From Acidimicrobiia bacterium (GTDB lineage: Bacteria > Actinomycetota > Acidimicrobiia > Acidimicrobiales > Bin134): a stretch of 60,705 nt of DNA. Both the position numbers and the translations under genes were made by a program. The notes under the pieces were generated by a model. The model was not told the origin of the DNA and ran no database searches. It saw only the letters and a program-made list of their open reading frames with translations. Below are positions 52,536-60,705 of this stretch, in pieces. Location: NCBI GenBank assembly GCA_022819825.1, contig JAJEGM010000041.1, positions 1-60,705 of the forward strand. Direction: 5' to 3'. Each line of letters opens with the position of its first letter. The first letter of the stretch is position 1.

Positions 52536-54173
52536 TCATCCCCTCACAAAAATGAACGCCCCGCCGGGATGGCCGCCGCCGGTGCTGACCACCGCCACCT
52601 CGGCGTCGTCCACCTGTCGGCCCCCGCCGTGACCCCGGAGCTGGGTCACCGCCTCGTGAAGGAACCCGTAGCCGTGGAGCCGGCCAGCCGAGAGCTGGCC
52701 CCCGTGGGGGTTGAGCGGGATCTCCCCGTCGCGGGCAATGCGGGTTCCACCCTCCACGAATGCCGCCCCTTCGCCCTTGCCGCAAAAACCCAGACCCTCC
52801 AGCCACGACAGGGCATTGAAGCTGAATCCGTCGTAGAGCAGGGCCACGTCCACGTCGGCCGGCTTCAAGTCGGTGCGGCTCCACAGATGGGCCGAGGGGC
52901 CGTCCACCATGGGCTCGTGCAGCAGCGTCCCCTGGTCCCACGACATCCGCTCGCGCATCTGGGTGCCCACCGCCTCCACCAGCACCGGGCGGTGGGGGCC
53001 GTCGGACGCGGCATCCACCGCCGACACCACCAGGGCCGTGGAACCGTCGCAGGGCACATCGCAGTCGAACAAGCCGAACGGGGTGGTGATCATCCGGGCA
53101 TCCAAGTAGTCGTCGATGGTCATCGGCTCCTGGTAGATGGCCACCGGGTTGTGGGCCGCGCCGGCCCGCTCGGTCACCGGAATCCACCCCAGCTGCTCCC
53201 GGGTGGCGCCGTAGCGGTGGAAGTAGTGGCTGGCCATAAGCGCGATCCAGTTGCCCGCCGACATGGCCCCGTAGGGCAGCCGCCATTCCATCTCCCCGGA
53301 AATCCGAGACCCGCCGCCCACACCGGTGTTCTGGCGATTGCCCCAGGCAATCGACGTGGTCTCCCACACGGTGCGGTAGCACAGCACGTGGCGGCACAGA
53401 CCCGCCGCCACCGCCAGCATGGCGTTGACCACCGCGCCGCTCTGGCCGGGGGTTTCCATGGTGCCGCAGAACCAGGTAGGGGCGATGCCCAGGGCGTCGG
53501 CCACCGGGTAGATGCCCCCTTCGGAGTGGCCGCCGTCTTTGGCGCTGCCGCCGGGATAGGTGGACAGCCCGTCGATGTCGCCCATTGTGAGCCCGGCGTC
53601 GGCCACCGCCGCTTGGCAGGCCTCTACTGCTAGGCCCATGGGATCGCGCCCCAGCCGCCGACCCACCTCTGAGAGCCCGATACCGGAGATGGCCACCTTC
53701 GACTCGAACTTGTCGGAAACAGGCATGGCCCGCACCGGGGCCGGTGCGGGCTCGGCGTACTCGTCCGCCTCAACCGCCGGCTCGCCCGTGGGGGCGAATA
53801 CCGGCAGCCACACGTCCTTGTGCTGCTCGAATCGCACCGACACCGGCAGGCCGATCACCACGTCTTCGGGCTCGACGTCCACGATGAGGGTGGTGAGTCG
53901 CACCAAGGGGTCCTCCTCGATGGCCACCAACCCGATCACATAGGGAACCTCCATGTCGGGCAGCCACGGCTGGTAGTTCACGGTGACCCCCACCACTGTG
54001 GCCCGCCCCGACACCTCCCTGATCTCGGGCGCCTCCCCGCTTTCCAAGCAAACCACCCCGGGGGGATGGAGGTAGCGGTCGCAGTCCCTGCAGTACTGGA
54101 AGCGCAGCACGCCGTCGGCCCCTGCGGTCCAGAAGAACTCGTTCTCTGGCGTGAGCTTGGGCAGAGGGCGCAT
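52536..54173 (-). CDS. Fused DUF35 (OB-fold/zinc ribbon) - lipid-transfer-type thiolase
   Basis: From the ATG at 54173 the product has 545 residues. Residues 1-130 are a DUF35/ChsH2-type domain: a zinc-ribbon-like segment with Cys28, Cys31 and Cys42 (the fourth position, 45, is Ser), then an OB fold (VSGRATVVGVTVNYQPWLP, VPYVIGLVAIEE). Residues about 158-545 form an SCP2/Ltp2-type thiolase (SKVAISGIGLSEVGRR, DIDGLSTYPGG, NPHGGQLSAGRLHG). The usual nucleophilic Cys is replaced (METPGQSGAVVNAM), as in retro-aldolase members. In steroid side-chain degradation Ltp2 and a DUF35 protein form an aldolase complex; here both are in one chain. The substrate is unknown. Confidence 0.88.
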   Translation of the reverse strand: MRPLPKLTPENEFFWTAGADGVLRFQYCRDCDRYLHPPGVVCLESGEAPEIREVSGRATVVGVTVNYQPWLPDMEVPYVIGLVAIEEDPLVRLTTLIVDVEPEDVVIGLPVSVRFEQHKDVWLPVFAPTGEPAVEADEYAEPAPAPVRAMPVSDKFESKVAISGIGLSEVGRRLGRDPMGLAVEACQAAVADAGLTMGDIDGLSTYPGGSAKDGGHSEGGIYPVADALGIAPTWFCGTMETPGQSGAVVNAMLAVAAGLCRHVLCYRTVWETTSIAWGNRQNTGVGGGSRISGEMEWRLPYGAMSAGNWIALMASHYFHRYGATREQLGWIPVTERAGAAHNPVAIYQEPMTIDDYLDARMITTPFGLFDCDVPCDGSTALVVSAVDAASDGPHRPVLVEAVGTQMRERMSWDQGTLLHEPMVDGPSAHLWSRTDLKPADVDVALLYDGFSFNALSWLEGLGFCGKGEGAAFVEGGTRIARDGEIPLNPHGGQLSAGRLHGYGFLHEAVTQLRGHGGGRQVDDAEVAVVSTGGGHPGGAFIFVRG

Positions 54174-54184
54174 GCCCAGGATTC

Positions 54185-54979
54185 TTACCCAGACGGGAAG
54201 TAGAAGTTGAGTTGACCGTCGCGGACGAAGCCGGCCAGGCCCAAACCGGCCGCCGCCGCTGTTTCCACCGCCAGCGCAGAGGGAGCGCTCACCGCCACCA
54301 ACACGGCGAATCCCGCGGCCCACGCCTTCTGCACCATTTCGAACGACGCCCGGCCGCTCACGAATAGGCCTTGACCGGAGGCGGGCAGGTCGTCGTCCAA
54401 CAGCAGCCGGCCCACCACCTTGTCCACCGCGTTGTGGCGGCCGATGTCCTCCCGCACCAGGGTGGGCTGGCCATCCACCGTGAAAGCGGCCGCGGCGTGG
54501 ACCCCCCCGGTGGTGCCGAACAGGTCTTGAAAGGCCCGCACCCGTTCGGGGACTTCAGCCAAGACATCGGTGGATATGGGCGTTTCGCAGGGCGGCAGCG
54601 GGCTCAGCCGTTCCCGCAGCAACTCAATGCTCTCCGCCCCGCACAGCCCGCAAGACGAGGTGGTGAGCCCCAGACGAGGGGTGGCCGGGGGGGCGCCGTC
54701 GGTCTCCACCGTTACCAGGTTGAACTCGGTGTCGGCGGCCGGCTCGGTGGCGCAGTAGCGGATGGAGGTCACCGAGGCGCCGCCCAGGAGCCCCTCGGTG
54801 AAGCAGAACCCGGCGGCCAGCTCGAAGTCGTGCCCTGGGGTACGCATGGTGGTGGTGACGGTCACGCTGTCGAGCTGGACAGTGAGCGGCTCCTCCACCA
54901 CCAGGTCGTCGGGGCGGCGGTGCTCTTCGCTCCCGTCCCAGTGGCGCACCAGTACCCGCTGGGACCGCCCCCGGGTCAT
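54185..54979 (-). CDS. fdhD: Formate dehydrogenase accessory sulfurtransferase FdhD
   Basis: The 264-residue protein has the FdhD landmarks: EEPLTVQLDSVTVTTTMRTPGHDFELAAGF (in part, 29-58), the active-site Cys110-x2-Cys113 in SSCGLCGAESIEL, HAAAAF, VREDIGRHNAVDKVVG and GRASFEMVQKA. FdhD passes sulfur from IscS to the molybdenum cofactor of formate dehydrogenase. No formate dehydrogenase gene is in the window. ATGA overlap with the upstream nitrobindin gene implies coupled translation. The presence of fdhD implies a Mo/W formate dehydrogenase, often a Sec enzyme, elsewhere in the genome. Confidence 0.93.
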   Translation of the reverse strand: MTRGRSQRVLVRHWDGSEEHRRPDDLVVEEPLTVQLDSVTVTTTMRTPGHDFELAAGFCFTEGLLGGASVTSIRYCATEPAADTEFNLVTVETDGAPPATPRLGLTTSSCGLCGAESIELLRERLSPLPPCETPISTDVLAEVPERVRAFQDLFGTTGGVHAAAAFTVDGQPTLVREDIGRHNAVDKVVGRLLLDDDLPASGQGLFVSGRASFEMVQKAWAAGFAVLVAVSAPSALAVETAAAAGLGLAGFVRDGQLNFYFPSG

Positions 54980-55446
54980 GACAGCCGATACATCTCAGAA
55001 ACTACGTGGGGCTGGAGCTCCAGTCCCACGGCTGCCATGGCCACCGAGGAGTACAACACCTCGCCTTCCACCCAGAAGCGTCGCTCGGTGGCAGTCACCG
55101 GCTTGGCGGAGCCGGTGCCCAGCACCGCATTGGACGCCAGCTGGATGTTCTGATCCTCGACTGTTCCTTCCAGCAGCTCGGCGATGCCCGACGGCTGCAC
55201 CAGAACCAACTCCACTCGTCCGCCTTCTTGGGGACGCAGATACCCGGCCTCAGCGTGCAGGGGAAGCCCGGAGCCAGCGTCTTTGGTCCTCTGCGTATAG
55301 GCCACAAACGGCTTGCCCGCATGGGTGAAGGAAACCTCCTCGGCATAGGAGAAATCCTCGATGGTGGGATACACCCCCGTGCCGGTGCCCTGCCACGTTC
55401 CCAACAGGAACGCCAGCGGCGCGCACACCGGATGAAGCTCGGCCAT
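54976..55446 (-). CDS. Nitrobindin / THAP4-like heme-binding peroxynitrite isomerase
   Basis: A 156-residue ten-stranded beta-barrel protein of the nitrobindin (DUF1794) family. It shows FLLGTWQGTGTGVYPTI near the N-terminus (GxWxGxG motif), FSYAEEVSFTHAGKPFVAYTQRT, HAEAGYLRPQ, and His147 near the C-terminus (LQPHVVSEMYRL), the position of the heme-ligating His. Characterised relatives bind ferric heme and isomerise peroxynitrite to nitrate. Its stop overlaps fdhD, an unusual partnership, possibly coordinate protection of redox enzymes. Confidence 0.87.
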   Translation of the reverse strand: MAELHPVCAPLAFLLGTWQGTGTGVYPTIEDFSYAEEVSFTHAGKPFVAYTQRTKDAGSGLPLHAEAGYLRPQEGGRVELVLVQPSGIAELLEGTVEDQNIQLASNAVLGTGSAKPVTATERRFWVEGEVLYSSVAMAAVGLELQPHVVSEMYRLS

Positions 55447-55482
55447 ACAACGACGTTACCGCCGTTGCCTGTGTTCCTGGGC

Positions 55483-57150
<1,668 letters not shown>

Positions 57151-57177
57151 TTAGCACTCTCGGTATGAGACTGCTAA
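57151..57177 (-). promoter_or_regulatory. CIRCE operator (HrcA-binding site) of groEL
   Basis: TTAGCACTC (57151-57159), nine bases, then GACTGCTAA (57169-57177) matches the CIRCE consensus TTAGCACTC-N9-GAGTGCTAA with one mismatch. It lies 43 bases upstream of the groEL ATG and directly after the -10 hexamer, so HrcA bound here would block transcription start. Confidence 0.92.
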
Positions 57178-57206
57178 AGGTTACCGAGGGGGGCGCGAAA
57201 CGCCAA
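57178..57206 (-). promoter_or_regulatory. Probable vegetative promoter of groEL
   Basis: On the minus strand TTGGCG (57201-57206) and TAACCT (57178-57183) are separated by 17 bases, an acceptable sigmaA-type promoter. The -10 abuts the CIRCE element, the arrangement expected for HrcA repression. Confidence 0.6.
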
Positions 57207-57224
57207 ACTCTGAGTAGTGAGAAA

Positions 57225-57500
57225 TCAGCCGCCAGCCACCGCGGGCACGATGGCCACCGTCTGGCCGTCCGGCACGGAGGTGGCCAGACCATCGGCGAAA
57301 CGCACGTCGTCATCGTCCACGAACACGTTGACGTATCGGTGCAAGCCACCCCCCTCGTCAATGAGGCGGTCCATGAAACCGGGGTGGGTGGCGTCCAGCG
57401 ATGCGATCACGTCGCGGACGGTCCCGCCCTCTACGGTGACCTCGCTGGCCCCTCCGGCCAGGGGACGAAGGGTGGTCGGTATCCGGACGGTCACGCTCAT
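57225..57500 (-). CDS. MoaD/ThiS-family sulfur-carrier protein
   Basis: The 91-residue protein has the ubiquitin-like beta-grasp pattern (MSVTVRIPTTLRPLAGG, a central RDVIASLDATHPGF helix, YVNVFVDDDDVRF) and ends with Gly-Gly, the residues that become a thiocarboxylate. It carries sulfur for molybdopterin, thiamin or another cofactor. The central GG-TVRDVIASL spacing is closer to MoaD-type carriers. No activating enzyme (MoeB/ThiF) is adjacent. It could serve Mo-cofactor synthesis, consistent with fdhD in the window. Confidence 0.85.
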   Translation of the reverse strand: MSVTVRIPTTLRPLAGGASEVTVEGGTVRDVIASLDATHPGFMDRLIDEGGGLHRYVNVFVDDDDVRFADGLATSVPDGQTVAIVPAVAGG

Positions 57501-57557
57501 GGGCCATGATGCTATTCGGATGCAGCCCAGGAAACGACTCGTGAATCCGGAGTCAGT

Positions 57558-58454
57558 GTGACCGGGCGACGGAGATTCGCTGCCGGGGAGTTCACGGCTG
57601 CCGACCTCGTCGAACAGAAAGGGGCGACGACAGTGTCGGTCTGTCTGCCCGCCCGCAACGAGGAGGCCACGGTGGGAGCCATCGTGGAAGTGGTCCGCAA
57701 CGAGCTCATGGACAAGCTGGGCTTGGTGGACGAGGTGATCGTGATGGACGACCACTCCACCGACCGCACCGCCGCGGTGGCAAAGGACGCGGGAGCCACG
57801 GTGGTGGCTTGCTCTGACGTGCTCGACCACTTGGGCAACCAGCCCGGCAAGGGCGAGACGCTGTGGAAGTCCCTCTACATGTCCACTGGCGACATCGTGG
57901 TGTGGTGCGACAGCGACGTGGCCAACTTCGGCTCCCATTTCATTACTGGCCTGCTGGGGCCATTGCTCATCGACAACACCATCGGATACTGCAAGGGCTT
58001 CTACCACCGCCCGGTGGGGGCCGACCAGCGGGGTGGGGGCCGCACCACCGAGCTGGTGGCCCGGCCGCTTATCGCACTGCTGTTCCCGGAACTCGTCGAC
58101 ATCATCCAGCCTCTGGCCGGGGAGTACGCCGGGAGGCGGGAGATTCTGGAGCGGGTGCCGTTCGTCCAGGGGTATGGGGTGGAGATGGGGCTGCTCATCG
58201 ACGTTTGCCGGTTGGCGGGCTACGACGCCATCGCCCAGGTTGATCTGGGCACCCGCGTCCACCGCAATCGGCCCCTGCACGAGCTGTCGTCCCAAGCCAC
58301 CGAAGTCATGCAGGTGGCCCTGCACCGGGCTGACCGCACTTTGGTGAATACTGCAATCACGCTGCGTCGCCCTGGATTTGGCGACACTGAGATCACCATG
58401 CAGGAGCGCCCTCCCCTCGTGGAGGTCACCGGCTACTTCCGCCAGGCGCACTGA
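57558..58454 (+). CDS. gpgS: Glucosyl-3-phosphoglycerate synthase
   Basis: The 298-residue GT-A glycosyltransferase (GT81 type) has VSVCLPARNEEATVG, VIVMDDHSTDRTA, the DSD metal motif (118-120, VVWCDSDVANF), and LGTRVHRNRPLHELS with the conserved His. It transfers glucose from UDP-glucose (or other NDP-glucose) to 3-phosphoglycerate, the first step of glucosylglycerate and methylglucose lipopolysaccharide synthesis in actinobacteria. The GTG at 57558 has GGAG six bases upstream. It converges on the glycerate kinase gene, which supplies or recycles phosphoglycerate. Confidence 0.92.
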   Translation: MTGRRRFAAGEFTAADLVEQKGATTVSVCLPARNEEATVGAIVEVVRNELMDKLGLVDEVIVMDDHSTDRTAAVAKDAGATVVACSDVLDHLGNQPGKGETLWKSLYMSTGDIVVWCDSDVANFGSHFITGLLGPLLIDNTIGYCKGFYHRPVGADQRGGGRTTELVARPLIALLFPELVDIIQPLAGEYAGRREILERVPFVQGYGVEMGLLIDVCRLAGYDAIAQVDLGTRVHRNRPLHELSSQATEVMQVALHRADRTLVNTAITLRRPGFGDTEITMQERPPLVEVTGYFRQAH

Positions 58455-58467
58455 CCGCCCGGCTCGG

Positions 58468-59454
58468 CTACGGGCTCAAGTGCTCCAGAACCACCTTGCG
58501 CACCAACTCGACCGTGTCGGCCATGGCCTCCTCGACCCCGAACCGCTCGCTGAGGCTGACGAGCTCTCCACAGGCCGGGGCGGCTTCCCCGTCTACCCGT
58601 CCGACGATGGTCAGCACCGGCACGCCCGCCGCCGCCGCCATCTCGCCCACCCCGCCCACCACTTTCCCCTGAAGCGATGTGGCGTCCAGGGCACCCTCAC
58701 CGGTGACCACCAGGTCGGCCTGTTCGATGCGGTCGTAGAGGTCCACCTCTTCGGCCAACAGCTCAAAGCCGTTGCACAGCTCGGCTCCCACACACGCCAA
58801 GCCTCCGGCCAAACCGCCCGCCGCCCCCGAGCCTTCCAAACCGCCCACTTCGACGCCGTAAGTCTCCGCGTATACCTGGCTGAGCCGCTCTAGGCGTCGG
58901 CGCAGCAGCTCCACCTGAGATGCACTGGCCCCCTTCTGGGGCCCGAACAGCTCCGCGGCATCGGTGAAGCGGGTTCTCACGTCACATGCCACGGCCAGGT
59001 CCACTCCCTTCAGCCGTTGCGTCGGGTATAGCGCTCGCAGCGCGCCCAAGCCTCCATCTGTGGTGGCCGAGCCCCCCACGCCCACCAACACCCGCCGGGC
59101 GCCGCGCTCCAACGCAGCCTCTATGAGCTCCCCGGTTCCATAGGTGGTGGCCCCCAAGGGATCGTTCCCCTCGGCCCCGCCCACCAAGGCCAGCCCAGAC
59201 GCCTGGGCCATCTCGATCACCGCGGTATGGCGATGGAGGCGCCATGAGGCCTCCACCGAATCGCCCAAGGGGCCCGTCACGGTGGTGGTCCGGTTGGCCC
59301 CGCCCACAACCTCCAGCGTGCCTTCGCCTCCGTCGGCCATTGGAGCGGCATCGGCAGTGGCCCCCGACTGCTCGGCAGCCAGGACAACTGCCCGGGCAAC
59401 TTGGGCGGCAGTGGCCGTCCCCCGGAATTTGTCGGGGGCGGCAACGATGTGCAT
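58468..59454 (-). CDS. Glycerate kinase (GarK/GlxK-type)
   Basis: From the ATG at 59454 the product has 328 residues. It is a glycerate kinase type-1 protein: MHIVAAPDKFRGTATAAQVA at the start, PMADGGEGTLEV, VGVGGSATTDGGLGAL, and LVVTGEGALDATSLQGK near the C-terminus. It phosphorylates D-glycerate to 2-phosphoglycerate in most members. An open frame continues 52 codons upstream but is not conserved-looking. The start lies eight bases downstream of the LytR_C gene stop. Facing gpgS, it may channel glycerate from glucosylglycerate turnover. Confidence 0.9.
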   Translation of the reverse strand: MHIVAAPDKFRGTATAAQVARAVVLAAEQSGATADAAPMADGGEGTLEVVGGANRTTTVTGPLGDSVEASWRLHRHTAVIEMAQASGLALVGGAEGNDPLGATTYGTGELIEAALERGARRVLVGVGGSATTDGGLGALRALYPTQRLKGVDLAVACDVRTRFTDAAELFGPQKGASASQVELLRRRLERLSQVYAETYGVEVGGLEGSGAAGGLAGGLACVGAELCNGFELLAEEVDLYDRIEQADLVVTGEGALDATSLQGKVVGGVGEMAAAAGVPVLTIVGRVDGEAAPACGELVSLSERFGVEEAMADTVELVRKVVLEHLSP

Positions 59455-59462
59455 TCGGCCCG

Positions 59463-60107
59463 CTAGCCGGGGCGCTGGGCGAGGCTGTCGGGTCCGATCA
59501 GAATCAGGACGTAGGCGTTGCCCAAAGAATCGATGGTGATGCCCCCTGGAGGAGGATCGGGCATCGGGAAGAGCGGCTTCTCGCTTTCGCCCAGCAGCCT
59601 GGCGATGCACTGGGCGTCTACCTCATAGCCAGCTCGATAGTAGAAGGCCGAGTTCACCTGGGGAGTGGCGTTCACGGGGCGCAGCGTTACGTAGTTGGCG
59701 GTGTTCAACTCACCCGAGAGCCGACCGGCTGCCCCTCCGACGTCGGTGCCGTTGGCCACCAGAACGCCGATGGTGGACGGATCGCGGCACTCCAGTTCTT
59801 CCTCCTCCTGTGCGGGTGCAGTCTCCTGGGGCTCGTCAGCGGGCGCGGCGGCCGCCTCCTCGGTCTCCTCGGGGACGGGAGCCGGGGTGGGGGCCGCTTC
59901 GCCATCCTCCGACGGGGTCTCCACCGGTTCTGGAATCTCCTCTGCCTCCATCGTCGCTGTAGCCGTCGGCTGAGCCGCTGCCGGCTCGGAGTCGTCATCG
60001 TCATCGAGGCCGCGGGCCAGTACGAAGGCGCCTGCGGCAATCAGGGCAAGAACCAGCACAACCCCCTTGAGGGCCATCTGATTGTTGGGGGCTCGGTTCG
60101 ACTCCAT
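59463..60107 (-). CDS. LytR C-terminal-domain membrane protein
   Basis: A 214-residue protein with one membrane span near the N-terminus (about 12-31, MALKGVVLVLALIAAGAFVL), then a long acidic, Pro/Ala/Glu-rich extracytoplasmic linker (about 34-105), and a LytR_C-type domain (GVLVANGTDVGGAAGRLSGEL). The domain occurs in LCP cell-wall ligases and in stand-alone anchored proteins of actinobacteria; it is thought to act at the envelope. The upstream gene is DUF3263, a common neighbour in this phylum. Confidence 0.85.
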   Translation of the reverse strand: MESNRAPNNQMALKGVVLVLALIAAGAFVLARGLDDDDDSEPAAAQPTATATMEAEEIPEPVETPSEDGEAAPTPAPVPEETEEAAAAPADEPQETAPAQEEEELECRDPSTIGVLVANGTDVGGAAGRLSGELNTANYVTLRPVNATPQVNSAFYYRAGYEVDAQCIARLLGESEKPLFPMPDPPPGGITIDSLGNAYVLILIGPDSLAQRPG

Positions 60108-60128
60108 AGTGCCTCTGGCTCCGGACTG

Positions 60129-60389
60129 TTACGGCGACGGTTGGCGGCCAACCGAGGGCTGGCCGAACTTCGACCGTCTGCGGCGATCGCGCAATCGCCG
60201 CAGACGCCGTACGACCATGGGGTCGTACGCCATTGCATCTGCCTCTTCCAATAGTTCGTTCAGCAGCTGGTAGTACCGGGTTGTGGAAAGCTCGAAGCGC
60301 TCGCGAATCGCAGCCTCCTTCGACCCGGTCTCCTGCCACCAGGTGCGCTCAAAATCCAAGATCGCCCGATCTCTTCTCGTGAGAGCCAT
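60129..60389 (-). CDS. DUF3263-family protein
   Basis: From the ATG at 60389 the product has 86 residues. It has the actinobacterial DUF3263 pattern: ALTRRDRAILDFERTWWQ, then GSKEAAIRERFELSTTRYYQLLNELL, then YDPMVVRRLRRLRDRRRR. The helix-turn-helix-like middle part and the basic tail suggest DNA binding, but the function is unknown. It is probably expressed with the LytR_C gene 21 bases downstream. Confidence 0.87.
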   Translation of the reverse strand: MALTRRDRAILDFERTWWQETGSKEAAIRERFELSTTRYYQLLNELLEEADAMAYDPMVVRRLRRLRDRRRRSKFGQPSVGRQPSP

Positions 60390-60489
60390 TCCACAAGCGT
60401 TACCCACCACTAGGCGCTATTCAAGCACCCTCCCCAAACCGCACCCCTTATGCTCTTGAATGGAGGTCCGAGGAGCCTCCCAATTCAAC

Positions 60490-60562
<73 letters not shown>

Positions 60563-60705
60563 CTGTGTGATGTGTCAAGACATCGGAAAGGCGTGAACCT
60601 GCGCGGGCGGGTGTTTTTCATGGTTTGGGTTGGGGTTGGTAGTCGCGTTGGGGGTTGAGGACGAGGGTGCGGAGGAGTTCGCCGGTGGTGTGGTCGATGA
60701 CGCGG
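60563..60705 (-). mobile_element. Right end of an IS481-like insertion sequence, truncated by the window
   Basis: A transposase 3' end (60618 to the edge) is followed outward by about 45 non-coding bases including TGTGTCAAGACATCGG near 60572-60587, which resembles the TGTC-type terminal repeats of IS481 elements. The element stops just after the tRNA-Thr gene. The other end and the repeat partner are outside the window, so the boundary is approximate. Confidence 0.55.
60618..60705 (-). CDS. IS481-family transposase, C-terminal fragment
   Basis: The minus-strand frame from the right edge reads VIDHTTGELLRTL, then VLNPQRDYQP, then a stop at 60618-60620. This is the typical C-terminus of IS481-type DDE transposases (a TGE..R.L.L.P..DYQP pattern). 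Only the last 28 residues are in the window; the catalytic residues lie outside. Confidence 0.75.
   Translation of the reverse strand, partial: RVIDHTTGELLRTLVLNPQRDYQPQPKP

Overview
The window reads as a chromosomal segment of a high-GC actinobacterium, most likely an uncultivated member of the Acidimicrobiia. The evidence is a GC content that looks to be in the mid-60s, abundant F420-type luciferase-like enzymes, an actinobacterial coproheme decarboxylase (HemQ), a PAC2 protein, a DUF3263 protein, glucosyl-3-phosphoglycerate synthase, and lipoproteins with Asp/Glu/Pro-rich stalks. All calls come from reading translations by eye; no database search was possible.

Layout. 1-4113 (-): a large secreted S8 protease with Calx-beta repeats, cut by the left edge. 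4271-19818 (-): about 15 genes with very small gaps or 4-nt overlaps. The upstream part is a reductive pyrimidine catabolism set: beta-ureidopropionase, class III aminotransferase, dihydropyrimidinase, methylmalonate-semialdehyde dehydrogenase, an F420-type oxidoreductase and a complete NMT1-type ABC importer. The downstream part is a set of oxidoreductases and hydrolases plus a GPP34 protein. 19984-26746 (-): two secreted or surface proteins. About 4 kb here is strikingly AT-rich, and the composition changes inside the larger gene. 26873-31698 (-): a Rieske oxygenase and two paralogous D-aminoacylase-type amidohydrolases.

31787-35163 (+): an ArsC arsenate reductase whose catalytic codon 12 is an in-frame TGA (candidate selenoprotein), an RDD membrane protein and two oligopeptide-ABC ATPases. 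35219-42372: GNAT, PAC2, Nudix, GlnD, Amt, a hypothetical protein and LarE. 42450-52185: a branched-chain-amino-acid-type ABC system (LivHMGF, with an unusual secreted-type extension on LivH), facing three lipoprotein receptor genes that carry four homologous binding domains, one gene being a tandem fusion; hemQ sits among them. 52190-55446 (-): DUF1330, a fused DUF35-thiolase, FdhD and a nitrobindin. 55483-57206 (-): groEL with a CIRCE operator and a promoter. 57225-60389: MoaD/ThiS, GpgS (+), glycerate kinase, a LytR_C protein and DUF3263. 60490-60562 (+): tRNA-Thr(UGU). The right edge holds the 3' end of an IS481-like transposase.

How it fits together. The pyrimidine set would turn dihydropyrimidines into beta-amino acids, then semialdehydes, then acetyl- or propionyl-CoA. 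No classical dihydropyrimidine dehydrogenase is present, so the linked F420-type enzyme is a candidate for the first reduction. The receptors and LivHMGF form a high-affinity uptake system of unknown substrate. FdhD and the Sec-type ArsC both hint at selenium or molybdenum redox metabolism in this organism. The most important single observation is the ArsC TGA, which a standard gene caller would truncate to a 73-residue fragment.
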